A stretch of 64,000 nt of DNA from Acidobacteriaceae bacterium (GTDB lineage: Bacteria > Acidobacteriota > Terriglobia > Terriglobales > Acidobacteriaceae): positions 124,001 to 188,000 of the forward strand of contig PLCO01000011.1 in assembly GCA_003134815.1 (NCBI GenBank), in the 5' to 3' direction. A program made the translations under genes and the position numbers. The notes under the pieces were generated by a model. The model searched no databases, was not told the DNA's origin, and saw nothing but the letters and a program-made list of their open reading frames with translations. Within the stretch, counting starts at the first letter, position 1. Every line of letters begins with the position of its first letter. Below, piece by piece: positions 34,794 to 42,839 of this stretch.

Positions 34794-36230
34794 CTACTGT
34801 TCCGGCGCAACGATGTATTGCTCGAGCTTTCCATCGGGATAGGTGTAGGTGGTGAGCGTGAGGCGCCTGGCGGGATAGACGATCTGGAAGGCGCGGAAGG
34901 TCATGCCGCCGCGGAGTTCTTCACTGGACTGGCGGAGGCTGAGCGGCTCACCGAGCGGGGCGAGACTGGATTGAAAGTCGGCGATGGCCTGCGGCGTGAA
35001 GTAGTCGCTGAGATTCGGCGCGAGGAGCGAGCGGTCTATGCGGCCCTGTTGCAGGCCGCGGTAGATTTCGAGGGCCTGCTGCTCGGGGGCGGTGAGCGGG
35101 GAGCCGGCGACGAGCGGCGCGGCGAGCTTCGCAATGGTGGCGGCAGCGCCGACTGCGTCCTGATTGGTGAGGACGGCCACGGCTGCACCGTCGTCGATGA
35201 GGACTTCATTGTCAGAAACGAAACCGGAGACTTCGCCGGAGTGCTCGATGGAGCGATGACCGTCGCGACCGCGGACCTCGACGCCGAGGCCGTATTCGGT
35301 GCCCTTTCCGTCTTTCAGCTTGACCTCAGTGAACATTTCTTTGTAGCTCTCTGGTTTCAGGAGCGATTGCGCGATCAGGCTTTCGTCCCAGAAGGCGAGG
35401 TCGTGGGCGATCATTGCCAGCTCGCCGGCGGCGAACATCCAGCCAGCGCCTTCTTTTGGCGCGGGGCGCAGTGGGCCGAGGGCGTGGCGATAGTACGCCG
35501 TGGCGTCGGGAGGCCTGAGCTGATTTGCGTCGGAATTCCAGACGGACGTCATGCCGAGCGGGCGGAAGATGCGCTCGGTGAGGAATTGAAAGAGCGGCTC
35601 GCCGGAGACGATTTCGACGATGCGGCCGGCGATGACGAAGTTGGTGTTTGAGTATTGCCACTCGGTGCCGGGATCGAAGTCGAGCGGCTTTTTGGCCCAG
35701 GTGTCGAGAATCTGCTGCGCGGATTCGGGCCGGAGCATTGGGGTCATGACGTAGTCCTCGGGCCAGTAATCCTGATAGCCGGAGGTGTGGGAGAGGATTT
35801 GGCGGATTGTGACTTCGTCGCCGCGGGTGAGGCCCGGAATGTATTTGCCGACGGGGTCGTCGATTGAGAGCTTGCCTTGTTCTTGCAGCATCAGGATCGC
35901 CGCAGCTGTGAATTGCTTGGAGATGGAGCCGATGGAGTAGCGCATTTCCGGCGTGGCGGGGACAGCGGAAGTGGAATCCGTGGCGAGACGCGCAAAACCG
36001 TAGGCGTGGGTGTAGACGAGCTTGCCATGCTGGACGACGGCGACGGAGGCGGAGGGTACGCCGGTGGCTTGGAGGACTTGCGCGGCGATGCGGTCGATTC
36101 GGGAGCGGAGGTCGGGCGAGAAGGTGTCGACGGTTTGGGCCGGGGCTTGGGCAGGGGCGCACGGGACCGCGATTACCAGCAGGAAAACGGTGCGAATTGC
36201 GGAACGCAAAAAGCTTCGGAGGGGATTCAT
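34794..36230 (-). CDS. Class C beta-lactamase-fold serine hydrolase, secreted
   Basis: 478 residues starting MNPLRSFLRSAIRTVFLLVIA with a signal peptide cleaved after about residue 30. Penicillin-binding fold: SIGSISKQF (SxxK nucleophile), QYSNTNFVIAG (YxN), EHSGEVSGF (HxG in place of KTG). After about residue 370 there is an extra C-terminal domain. Such proteins act as esterases or D-amino-acid peptidases as often as beta-lactamases. The frame extends to 36434 without a supported start. Upstream gene of a pair with the alpha/beta hydrolase. Confidence 0.85.
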   Translation of the reverse strand: MNPLRSFLRSAIRTVFLLVIAVPCAPAQAPAQTVDTFSPDLRSRIDRIAAQVLQATGVPSASVAVVQHGKLVYTHAYGFARLATDSTSAVPATPEMRYSIGSISKQFTAAAILMLQEQGKLSIDDPVGKYIPGLTRGDEVTIRQILSHTSGYQDYWPEDYVMTPMLRPESAQQILDTWAKKPLDFDPGTEWQYSNTNFVIAGRIVEIVSGEPLFQFLTERIFRPLGMTSVWNSDANQLRPPDATAYYRHALGPLRPAPKEGAGWMFAAGELAMIAHDLAFWDESLIAQSLLKPESYKEMFTEVKLKDGKGTEYGLGVEVRGRDGHRSIEHSGEVSGFVSDNEVLIDDGAAVAVLTNQDAVGAAATIAKLAAPLVAGSPLTAPEQQALEIYRGLQQGRIDRSLLAPNLSDYFTPQAIADFQSSLAPLGEPLSLRQSSEELRGGMTFRAFQIVYPARRLTLTTYTYPDGKLEQYIVAPEQ

Positions 36231-36379
36231 TGGCCGACTCCTCCCATTCAGAATAGACGCGGCGAGCCCAACGAAGCGATGAGCCCCGTGCGCATGCGAT
36301 AGGCTGTGCAGAGGTGAGCGACCCTGGCCTTCACGTGAACACAGCTTGCCAGAGGCGAGAATGCAAAGGTTGGGCAACA

Positions 36380-37009
36380 ATGAAAAGGCTGATTGAGGGG
36401 CATAAGAAGTTTCTCGCCGAGATTTTTCCGGCAAGGAAGAGCCACTTTCACCTTTTGGCGGAAAGACAGGCGCCGGAGTGGCTGTTCATTACCTGCGCGG
36501 ACTCGCGCGTGCTGCCGGATCTGATCCTGGGGACGGAGCCGGGGGATCTTTTCATCTCGCGCAGCATCGGCAACGTGGTGCCGATTACGAGCCACGACGT
36601 GGACGGCGTGACGGCCACCATTGAGTACGCGGTGGAAGTGCTGAAGGTGAGGGATGCTATCGTGTGCGGCCACTCGGACTGCGGAGCGCTGAAGGCGGCG
36701 CTCGACCTGAAGAGCCTGGAGAATCTGCCCAAGGCACGGCGCTGGCTGGAGCAGGTGGAGGCGGCGTTTGCGTACCGGCAGCCGTTGAACCCTGCCGACG
36801 GAGAGAGCGCGGAGCTGGCGTCGCTGATTCGCGGCAACGTGGTGGCGCAATTGAAGAACCTGCAGGCACAGGCGCCGGTGCGGCACGCTATGGAGGAGGG
36901 CAGGCTGACGGTGCATGGGTGGTACTACGACATTTTGACCGGACGGATTGAGGAGTACGACGAGGGGCTGAAGAGGTTTGTGGCGCTGGCGGAGCGAGTG
37001 CAGCGGTAA
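36380..37009 (+). CDS. Beta-class carbonic anhydrase
   Basis: Zinc enzyme converting CO2 and bicarbonate. 209 residues starting MKRLIEGHKKFLAEIFP. Zinc ligands and the catalytic dyad are in CADSRV (Cys, then Asp-Arg) and GHSDCGAL (His and Cys). Cytoplasmic; no signal peptide. It converges with the HPr-kinase-like gene, 43 bp between stops. A start at 36314 is possible but lacks support. Confidence 0.94.
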   Translation: MKRLIEGHKKFLAEIFPARKSHFHLLAERQAPEWLFITCADSRVLPDLILGTEPGDLFISRSIGNVVPITSHDVDGVTATIEYAVEVLKVRDAIVCGHSDCGALKAALDLKSLENLPKARRWLEQVEAAFAYRQPLNPADGESAELASLIRGNVVAQLKNLQAQAPVRHAMEEGRLTVHGWYYDILTGRIEEYDEGLKRFVALAERVQR

Positions 37010-37052
37010 GAATTTTGGCTGGTTTGGGGTGCGGGCTGGTTGGACGAGAAAA

Positions 37053-37865
37053 TTACGAAGAGCTTTCGAGCATCCGCACGATTTGATCGGCAGCATCGAC
37101 CGCATCGGCGCGGCGGCCGGTGTAACAATCGGCGCCTGCAACGGCGCACTGAAACGCGGAGACCATATCGGGCGAATCCGCTAAAACGTGCGGCGTATTT
37201 TGCAAAAGGTTGAGCGTCGCCATGCTTTGAGGCACAGGCGTCACGCTCCAGGCCCCGGCGGATTCATACATCAGCGAGAGAACCCAGCCAACAGGCGCGG
37301 GAGCATGTCCGACAGCAGCGTCGCATTCCTCGGCGAGCACGGGGACTTGCTCGGGACGTCCGTGGCGGAGAAGCAGAGGCCGCGGATAAGGATGCACGCG
37401 GCCCTCGCGATCAATAAGGGCATATTCATCGGAAAAATAGGTAGCGCCGTGACGCAGCAATTCGGCAACGAGAGACGATTTTCCTGAGTGCGTGACACCC
37501 GGCAGCAACAACACCCGTCCTCGCCAAAGGACAGCGCCGGCATGGACGGCATGCAATGCCTTCAATCGCTGGATCACCGCATCGTCCAAAACTCGTATGA
37601 GGCTCGGCACGAGTTTTACGACGACCGGAGCCGAGGCGACGAATGCATTGTTCACCAACAACCGAAACTGGCCTGAAGCCTGGGCTATGCGGATGAATAT
37701 GTCGGGATCGCCTTCGCCCGCAGACCTTCTGGGCAGCGAAGGGAAGATGTAGCGATCGAGGACGGTCTGCGCTTCAGGGCAGGCAGCTACTTCAAAGTTG
37801 CAGCCGAAGGCGGACACTGCGAAGCTGCGAGTGCCGGGACGCGCCGAGAATGATTTCACAACCAC
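37053..37865 (-). CDS. HPr-kinase-like P-loop protein of a PqqD-linked locus
   Basis: About 270 residues. The P-loop is LLPGVTHSGKSSLVAEL (GxxxxGKS) and ATYFSDEYALID follows where HprK has its acidic motif, so it is an HprK-like kinase without the normal N-terminal HprK domain. In lasso-peptide clusters such kinases phosphorylate the peptide (PadeK of paeninodin). The GTG at 37865 is chosen because GGGGA lies about ten bases upstream; an ATG at 37952 gives 299 residues. The PqqD-like gene precedes it on the same strand with a 282-bp gap holding a leader-like micro-frame. Its substrate is unknown. Confidence 0.72.
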   Translation of the reverse strand: MVVKSFSARPGTRSFAVSAFGCNFEVAACPEAQTVLDRYIFPSLPRRSAGEGDPDIFIRIAQASGQFRLLVNNAFVASAPVVVKLVPSLIRVLDDAVIQRLKALHAVHAGAVLWRGRVLLLPGVTHSGKSSLVAELLRHGATYFSDEYALIDREGRVHPYPRPLLLRHGRPEQVPVLAEECDAAVGHAPAPVGWVLSLMYESAGAWSVTPVPQSMATLNLLQNTPHVLADSPDMVSAFQCAVAGADCYTGRRADAVDAADQIVRMLESSS

Positions 37866-38147
37866 GTAATCAACATCCCCAGATTCATTTGCGCGCGATG
37901 CATAAGGGCATTGGCGGCAGAGCGGTTGCCGCGCGTATCGGCTGCTCCGCAATGGAAATTAAGAAAGATGCATTGCGCCCGAACGAACTAACACCTCAAA
38001 CTTTTGGCGACACAGGAACGTGCCGGCAGAACGCTCTACGCATCGCCAGCACCGCCAGCGATTGTGTTTAGAGTGCAGAAATGCCCGTTCCCGTGAGCGA
38101 CAGAAGCTCCGGCTTCAATAGATCATCAAACTTTCAAGTTTCCCGCA

Positions 38148-38630
38148 CTACCACTTAGGACGTAGTGGCCAAACGGGAGGGTCGTGATGATGTGAATCCT
38201 TCGGCGGCCAATCCGGAAGCTTTTTGAATTGCTCCCCCGGAACGTCCGTCGATTTTGCTTGACACGCATGGGCTCGCTGATCCGCCATGGTCATTGAAAT
38301 GACGAGGGGGATTGCGACTGCGCTTAGCGTGGCAAGAACCTTGCGCCGCGTGGGGCCCGAAGAAGCTCCCGATGTCGTAACCAGATTCTGCTCCTGAAGC
38401 TGCAGAACGGCATTTTCGGCTAACTCCTCAGTGATGGCAGGACCAAACGAGCTGCGCAGGCGTTCCGTCACACCGGAAAGTGTGGTGGGATCGCTGCACG
38501 CGTCCCAGGCGGCGGCGGCTGTCGCATTCAAGGCGAACACCGTCTCGTTCCCAGAGTCGACAATGACTCTGGATCCGTCTGGAAGGGGATTTTCAACCAA
38601 GGTGTTTAAGGGAGTTCTCTCTATTTGCAT
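38148..38630 (-). CDS. PqqD-like recognition protein with membrane segment and His/Pro/Trp tail
   Basis: 160 residues in three parts. Residues about 8-88 are a PqqD-type peptide-recognition fold (DGSRVIVDSGNETVFALNATAAAAWDACSDPTTL, then LAENAVLQLQEQNLV). About 95-120 is a twin-arginine-like or membrane segment (TRRKVLATLSAVAIPLVISM). The last 38 residues start at a Cys after AHA and hold KLPDWPPKDSHHHDPP and two further Trp. Free PqqD/RRE proteins bind RiPP leader peptides; this one may carry a substrate-like or anchored tail. Followed on the same strand by the HprK-like gene; divergent from the nucleotidyltransferase gene. Confidence 0.8.
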   Translation of the reverse strand: MQIERTPLNTLVENPLPDGSRVIVDSGNETVFALNATAAAAWDACSDPTTLSGVTERLRSSFGPAITEELAENAVLQLQEQNLVTTSGASSGPTRRKVLATLSAVAIPLVISMTMADQRAHACQAKSTDVPGEQFKKLPDWPPKDSHHHDPPVWPLRPKW

Positions 38631-38929
38631 ATTGGACCCGGTTTGAACGGTATTTTAAGTACAGGGCATTGGTGCATCCCTTGTGTGTAAGATACCGGAG
38701 TTTTGTTTTGTGCCGCCTATTAAACATCCAGGCCTCCATTCCGTGGTAATCGCGTTTGCGTGCACTCGTAATCAATGGCTGTCGGTACGTTGGTGATAAG
38801 AGGCGCATAAGCTTGACGCGCAGGCGGCGACAGGCAATTACGATACCAAACAGCATCGAGGAAGGCTCCCGGGGGGGCGCTCCTGGCCGATACAAAAGTG
38901 GTAGTTGCATCATTAGAGGAATGCAATCA

Positions 38930-40090
38930 ATGACGACGGAGCGTGAGGACTACGAGTTGCTTCGGGCGATTGCAAGACCCCCTGCTGCGTTGGCGGGCGA
39001 GCAGATCAGTCGATTCGCGCGGGGGGTTCGCGATTGGGACTCTTTGCTCCGGACTGCGAACGAACATCATGTGCTGCCGCTGCTCTATACGCGGCTGGGG
39101 TCGCGGCTCTCGCAATCCGGTGCGGCAGTGACGCCGGAAGTAGAAGATCGCCTCCAATTCGCCTATCAGCGCAACGCATTCCACAGCCTGGCCAATGCTG
39201 CCGAGCTCATTGCAGTCTTGAAGGCATTCGATCGCCGGGGAATTCCGGCCATGCCGTTCAAAGGCCTGGTGCTAGCAGCTTCGATCTATGGAGATGTGAC
39301 AGCACGCCATGCCGGCGATCTGGATATTCTGATTCATCTTCAGGATCGCGAGCGCGCCACGGCAGTGCTGCTGGAACTTGGATACGAGCTGCAGACGCCG
39401 ACACGCCCCGATGGAGCGCCAACCGATCCCGACTGTTACGAATACCATTTCGAAAGGCCGGGCGACGGGATGGTGACCGAGCTTCGCTGGCGATTTGACC
39501 TTGCGCGGTCAAAGTTCAGGCACGATCTGGGGATGGATTGGGTTTGGCCGCACCGCCGAACCACGATGCTGGCAGGCGCGGAAGTGCCGGATATGGAACC
39601 CGAAATCCTGCTGCTGATGCTGTGCATGCACGGAAGCAAGCATCGCTGGTCGAAGCTCCTGTGGATTTGCGACGTGGCGCGACTGTTGGCATCGCATCCC
39701 GGCCTGGATTGGAGAAAGGTCAACCAGGAAGCAAAGCGGACAGGATTATGGAGGTCAGTCGCTCTTGGAGTGCTGCTTGCGAATCGGGTTGCGGGCGCGG
39801 AGGTTCCTGCGGAGGTCCTGAAGCGATTCGAGTCGGATCGTGTTGCGCGAAGGATGGCAAGGCACATCGAAGAACATCTATTCGATACGCCTGGCGTAGC
39901 TCCGGAGGGCGTTGTCACCTACGGCATCCAGTTGCTGGGGTTTCGCGATCGCGTGGGGCTTGTCTTCTCGCTAGATCTGCTGCGGCCGAATGAGCGGGAT
40001 CGCGCGGTGCTCGAACTGCCGAGGCGGCTCCGCGGCCTTTATTACCTGATAAGGCCATTCCGGATCCTTCGGGATCGGTCGCCGAGGTGA
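38930..40090 (+). CDS. PF14907-type nucleotidyltransferase-fold protein
   Basis: 386 residues starting MTTEREDYELLRAIARPP. The nucleotidyltransferase core is at about 100-200: PAMPFKGLVLAASIYGDVTARHAGDLDILIHLQDRERA, with the D-x-D pair in GDLDIL. Such proteins are common next to PqqD-like and HprK-like genes in RiPP and capsule-like loci; no activity is proven to my knowledge. GAGGA nine bases before this ATG supports the start; ATG 38921 is an alternative. It is divergent from the PqqD-like gene across a 299-bp gap in which I see no further gene. Confidence 0.8.
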   Translation: MTTEREDYELLRAIARPPAALAGEQISRFARGVRDWDSLLRTANEHHVLPLLYTRLGSRLSQSGAAVTPEVEDRLQFAYQRNAFHSLANAAELIAVLKAFDRRGIPAMPFKGLVLAASIYGDVTARHAGDLDILIHLQDRERATAVLLELGYELQTPTRPDGAPTDPDCYEYHFERPGDGMVTELRWRFDLARSKFRHDLGMDWVWPHRRTTMLAGAEVPDMEPEILLLMLCMHGSKHRWSKLLWICDVARLLASHPGLDWRKVNQEAKRTGLWRSVALGVLLANRVAGAEVPAEVLKRFESDRVARRMARHIEEHLFDTPGVAPEGVVTYGIQLLGFRDRVGLVFSLDLLRPNERDRAVLELPRRLRGLYYLIRPFRILRDRSPR

Positions 40091-40200
40091 GATTTCGCGG
40101 CGGTATTCGATGTGCTTGATTGGCTGATGAGTCAAACGGGGCTGGCTTTACCGGCAGACCGTTTTCGGCGAGATCTGGACGAAAAGGTCAAATCCGAATA

Positions 40201-40220
40201 AACTAGTTGCACATCTAGTT
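40201..40220. promoter_or_regulatory. Inverted-repeat operator candidate of the Phd/VapC module
   Basis: AACTAG-TTGCACAT-CTAGTT: perfect 6-bp arms with an 8-bp spacer, 25 bp upstream of the antitoxin ATG. The spacer length equals that before dinJ. Phd-type antitoxins repress their own operon at such sites. Confidence 0.5.
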
Positions 40221-40245
40221 GGTTGCGTAATGGTCAGGAGGGCTC

Positions 40246-40506
40246 ATGCCGACGATTGAGACTGGTTACACCGAGGTTGGCGCGTTTGACGCCAAGACGC
40301 GGCTCTCCGAGATCCTGCGCAAAGTGGAGCAGGGAGAACGGTTTACGATCACGGTGCGGGGCCGGCCGGTGGCGGATGTGGTGCCGAGCCAACGCCGTGA
40401 CCAGCGGCGCGTGAAAGAAGCTGTTGAAGCATTGAGAAACTTTCCTCGGATCACCGGCGTTTCGGGCGACGAGGTTCTTGCATGGATACGAGAAGGCAGG
40501 AAGTAA
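40246..40506 (+). CDS. Phd/YefM-family antitoxin
   Basis: 86 residues. VGAFDAKTRLSEILRKVEQGERFTITVRGRPVADVVP is the Phd/YefM DNA-binding domain, and the C-terminal half should bind the PIN toxin. CAGGAGGG lies five bases before the start. The PIN toxin gene begins nine bases after its stop. An operator-like inverted repeat precedes it. Confidence 0.92.
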   Translation: MPTIETGYTEVGAFDAKTRLSEILRKVEQGERFTITVRGRPVADVVPSQRRDQRRVKEAVEALRNFPRITGVSGDEVLAWIREGRK

Positions 40507-40515
40507 GGCAAACAC

Positions 40516-40944
40516 ATGGGATTGGTTCTCGACGCTTCCGCGGTCATAGCCTGGTTTGTACAGCGATCGGATCCTGGTGAAGCGGCGTTAGCCGATGAAA
40601 TCCTATCGAACGTTGAGCGCGATGAGGCTGTGGTTCCGGCTTTGTGGTTTATCGAAGTAGTTAACGGATTGCTCGTTGCAGAGCGCAATCGCCGGACCGG
40701 GCGCTCAGAAGCCACCCGTTTCCTAGCCGAGCTTGCGGCGATGCCTATCGCGGAGGATCGCGTTAGGCCGTCTGCTATTCAGGGGGAAATCCTGAAACTG
40801 GCACGCACGAATGGGCTGACCAGTTACGACGCTGTCTACCTGGAACTGGTGTTGCGGACGGGCAGGACGCTCGCCACGTTTGACCAGAAGCTTGCGGAGG
40901 CGGCTCGCAAGGCTAGCGGGCGGGTGTTTGGGGATGCGGCGTAG
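40516..40944 (+). CDS. vapC: VapC-type PIN-domain RNase toxin
   Basis: 142 residues of the PIN superfamily. The acidic active-site residues are in LVLDASAVIAWF (first Asp), WFIEVVNGLL (Glu), TSYDAVYLELV (Asp) and LATFDQKLAEAA (last Asp). VapC toxins cut specific tRNA or rRNA. Pairs with the Phd-type antitoxin directly upstream. Confidence 0.92.
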   Translation: MGLVLDASAVIAWFVQRSDPGEAALADEILSNVERDEAVVPALWFIEVVNGLLVAERNRRTGRSEATRFLAELAAMPIAEDRVRPSAIQGEILKLARTNGLTSYDAVYLELVLRTGRTLATFDQKLAEAARKASGRVFGDAA

Positions 40945-41033
40945 GGGACGCGTAAATTAATTTGGACTTGAACTACCTTGAAGCCTTCCTGATTAGCACA
41001 GCCGCAATCGCGGAAAATCTCACAACCTAACTC

Positions 41034-42614
41034 TCAGTGCACGCCGGGCGGCGCTTCGGTGTTTTTGGGAGGCTTGGTGAAGAGCCAGGCGCAGGCGGCG
41101 CAAATGAGGGCGAGGACTGCCGTCCAGCGGAAGACATCGACGTAGGCCAGTTGGGCGGCCTGCTGTTCCATCAATCCGTAGATCAGAGCGTAGGAACCGG
41201 GACGCGCGGCTCCGGGGCCGATGCGATGGCTAAGATACGCAGCGATGATGGCGGACTTCTGCTGCAGCACGAGGGAGTTGGGCGAGAGGTTGGCGCCGAG
41301 TTCGGTCTGATGCAATGCGGCGCGGCGGATGATTGCGGTGGTGGCCATGGCAATTCCAATGGAGCCGCCGATGTTGCGCAGCATGTTGAACAGGCCGGTG
41401 GCGTTGCCCATCTCGTTCCTGGAGATGGTGCGGGTGGTTAAAGTAGCCAGCGGCACGAAGACAAAGCTGAGCGCGAAGCCAGTGACCATGATGGGCAGGA
41501 GCAGCGTATAGGGACCGATGTCGAGGTTGACCTCGCCGAAGATGAAGGCGCAGACAGCGAAGCCGAGAAAGCCGGCGCAGAGCAGCTTGCGGTTGTCAAT
41601 GCGGGAGCCGAGAATGCCGATGATGGGCGAGCCGATGATAGAGCCCACGCCGCGGGGAAATACGACCAGTCCTGCGGTGAATGCCGTGTAGCCGAGGATT
41701 TCCTGATAGTAGAGCGGCAGGATGGCGATGGTGATGTAAATGCACATGCCCAGCAGGGCGATTAACAGGCAGCCGGTGCGGAAGTTGGGGTCCTTGAGGA
41801 TGTGCAAGTCGACAAGACCTTTGGGATTGGTCCAGGAGTGCCAGATCCACAACAGGAAAGCGATGACGAGCGCCGCGACTGCCCACCGCACCCAGATGGC
41901 GCCGAACCAATCGTCCTCCTGACCTTTGTCGAGGACGATTTGGAGACAGCCGGTCCAGACAATGAGCAGGCCGAAGCCGATGTTGTCGAAGGCTCCAACT
42001 TTGGCGTTCTTGATGTAGGGCGGATCGTGAACGAAGCGGGTGATCATGATGACGGCAAGAATGCCGACTGGAATGTTGATGTAGAAGGCGTAACGCCAGC
42101 TAAAGGTGTCAGTGAGCCAGCCGCCCAATGTTGGACCGAGGACTGGAGCGACTACGATTCCGAGCCCGTAGGCGGCCATGGCTTTGGAGCGGTCTTTGAG
42201 GGAGAAACTTTCGAGCAGGATGGATTGCGACAGCGGCTGCAACGCGCCACCGCCTGCGCCCTGCAGGACGCGCGCCAGCAGAATGACAGCCAGCGACGGG
42301 GCCGCGCCGCAGAAGAACGAGGCGACGGTGAAGAGGATGACGCAGGTGAGCAGGAAGCGCTTGCGGCCGAATCGGCGGGCAAACCAGTTGGAGGCGGGCA
42401 GAATGACCGCGTTGGCGACCAGGTAGCTGGTGAGCACCCAGGTGGCCTCGGAGTTGGAGGCGGAGAGCGAGCCGGCGATGTAGGGCAGGGCCACCGAGGC
42501 GATGGCCGTGTCGAGCACTTCCATGAAGGTGGGGAGCATGACCGAAACGGTGACCAGCCACGGGTTAACGCCCTGGGTAAGCGGGTAACGAGCTTGAGCG
42601 GCGGCCGTAGTCAT
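41034..42614 (-). CDS. emrB: DHA2-family drug exporter (EmrB/QacA type)
   Basis: Proton-driven multidrug exporter with 14 predicted membrane helices. 526 residues starting MTTAAAQARYPLTQGVNPWLV. Family marks are LPTFMEVLDTAIASVALPYIAG in helix 1, ANAVILPASNWFARRFGRKRFL between helices 2 and 3, and ARVLQGAGGGALQPLSQSIL in helix 4 with motif C nearby. A frame extending to 43250 overlaps the divergent DHH gene and is rejected. No adaptor or channel gene is adjacent; the tolC-emrA pair at 3.8-6.5 kb lacks an EmrB, so they may work together. Confidence 0.92.
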   Translation of the reverse strand: MTTAAAQARYPLTQGVNPWLVTVSVMLPTFMEVLDTAIASVALPYIAGSLSASNSEATWVLTSYLVANAVILPASNWFARRFGRKRFLLTCVILFTVASFFCGAAPSLAVILLARVLQGAGGGALQPLSQSILLESFSLKDRSKAMAAYGLGIVVAPVLGPTLGGWLTDTFSWRYAFYINIPVGILAVIMITRFVHDPPYIKNAKVGAFDNIGFGLLIVWTGCLQIVLDKGQEDDWFGAIWVRWAVAALVIAFLLWIWHSWTNPKGLVDLHILKDPNFRTGCLLIALLGMCIYITIAILPLYYQEILGYTAFTAGLVVFPRGVGSIIGSPIIGILGSRIDNRKLLCAGFLGFAVCAFIFGEVNLDIGPYTLLLPIMVTGFALSFVFVPLATLTTRTISRNEMGNATGLFNMLRNIGGSIGIAMATTAIIRRAALHQTELGANLSPNSLVLQQKSAIIAAYLSHRIGPGAARPGSYALIYGLMEQQAAQLAYVDVFRWTAVLALICAACAWLFTKPPKNTEAPPGVH

Positions 42615-42839
42615 GCCGGGAGACTTTAACGAGAGTAATCGATTGGACAGTCTGCTGCTTGTGACGCGGGCAACCCAGAGGCTGCGCGTTGTTGGCTGTC
42701 TGCTCGCGGTCTGCTCGGATTGCGGGGCGCAAAACCACGGCCAGCTTGACACAATCGGCCCTGCCCTTGATGCTGTACAGTTCCGGTATTTCTGGAGTCG
42801 GCGGCAGGAGGGATGTCGCTGCAGGAGGGTGCCCTGACG

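Noticed and set aside
34794..36230. Antibiotic-resistance beta-lactamase
   Set aside because: It has SxxK and YxN but HSG in place of KTG and an extra domain, more typical of esterase/peptidase relatives; resistance cannot be claimed.
38593..38913. 106-residue Arg-rich frame upstream of the PqqD-like gene
   Set aside because: No ribosome site and it overlaps the start region of the PqqD-like gene in a different frame; I treat the gap as a promoter region.
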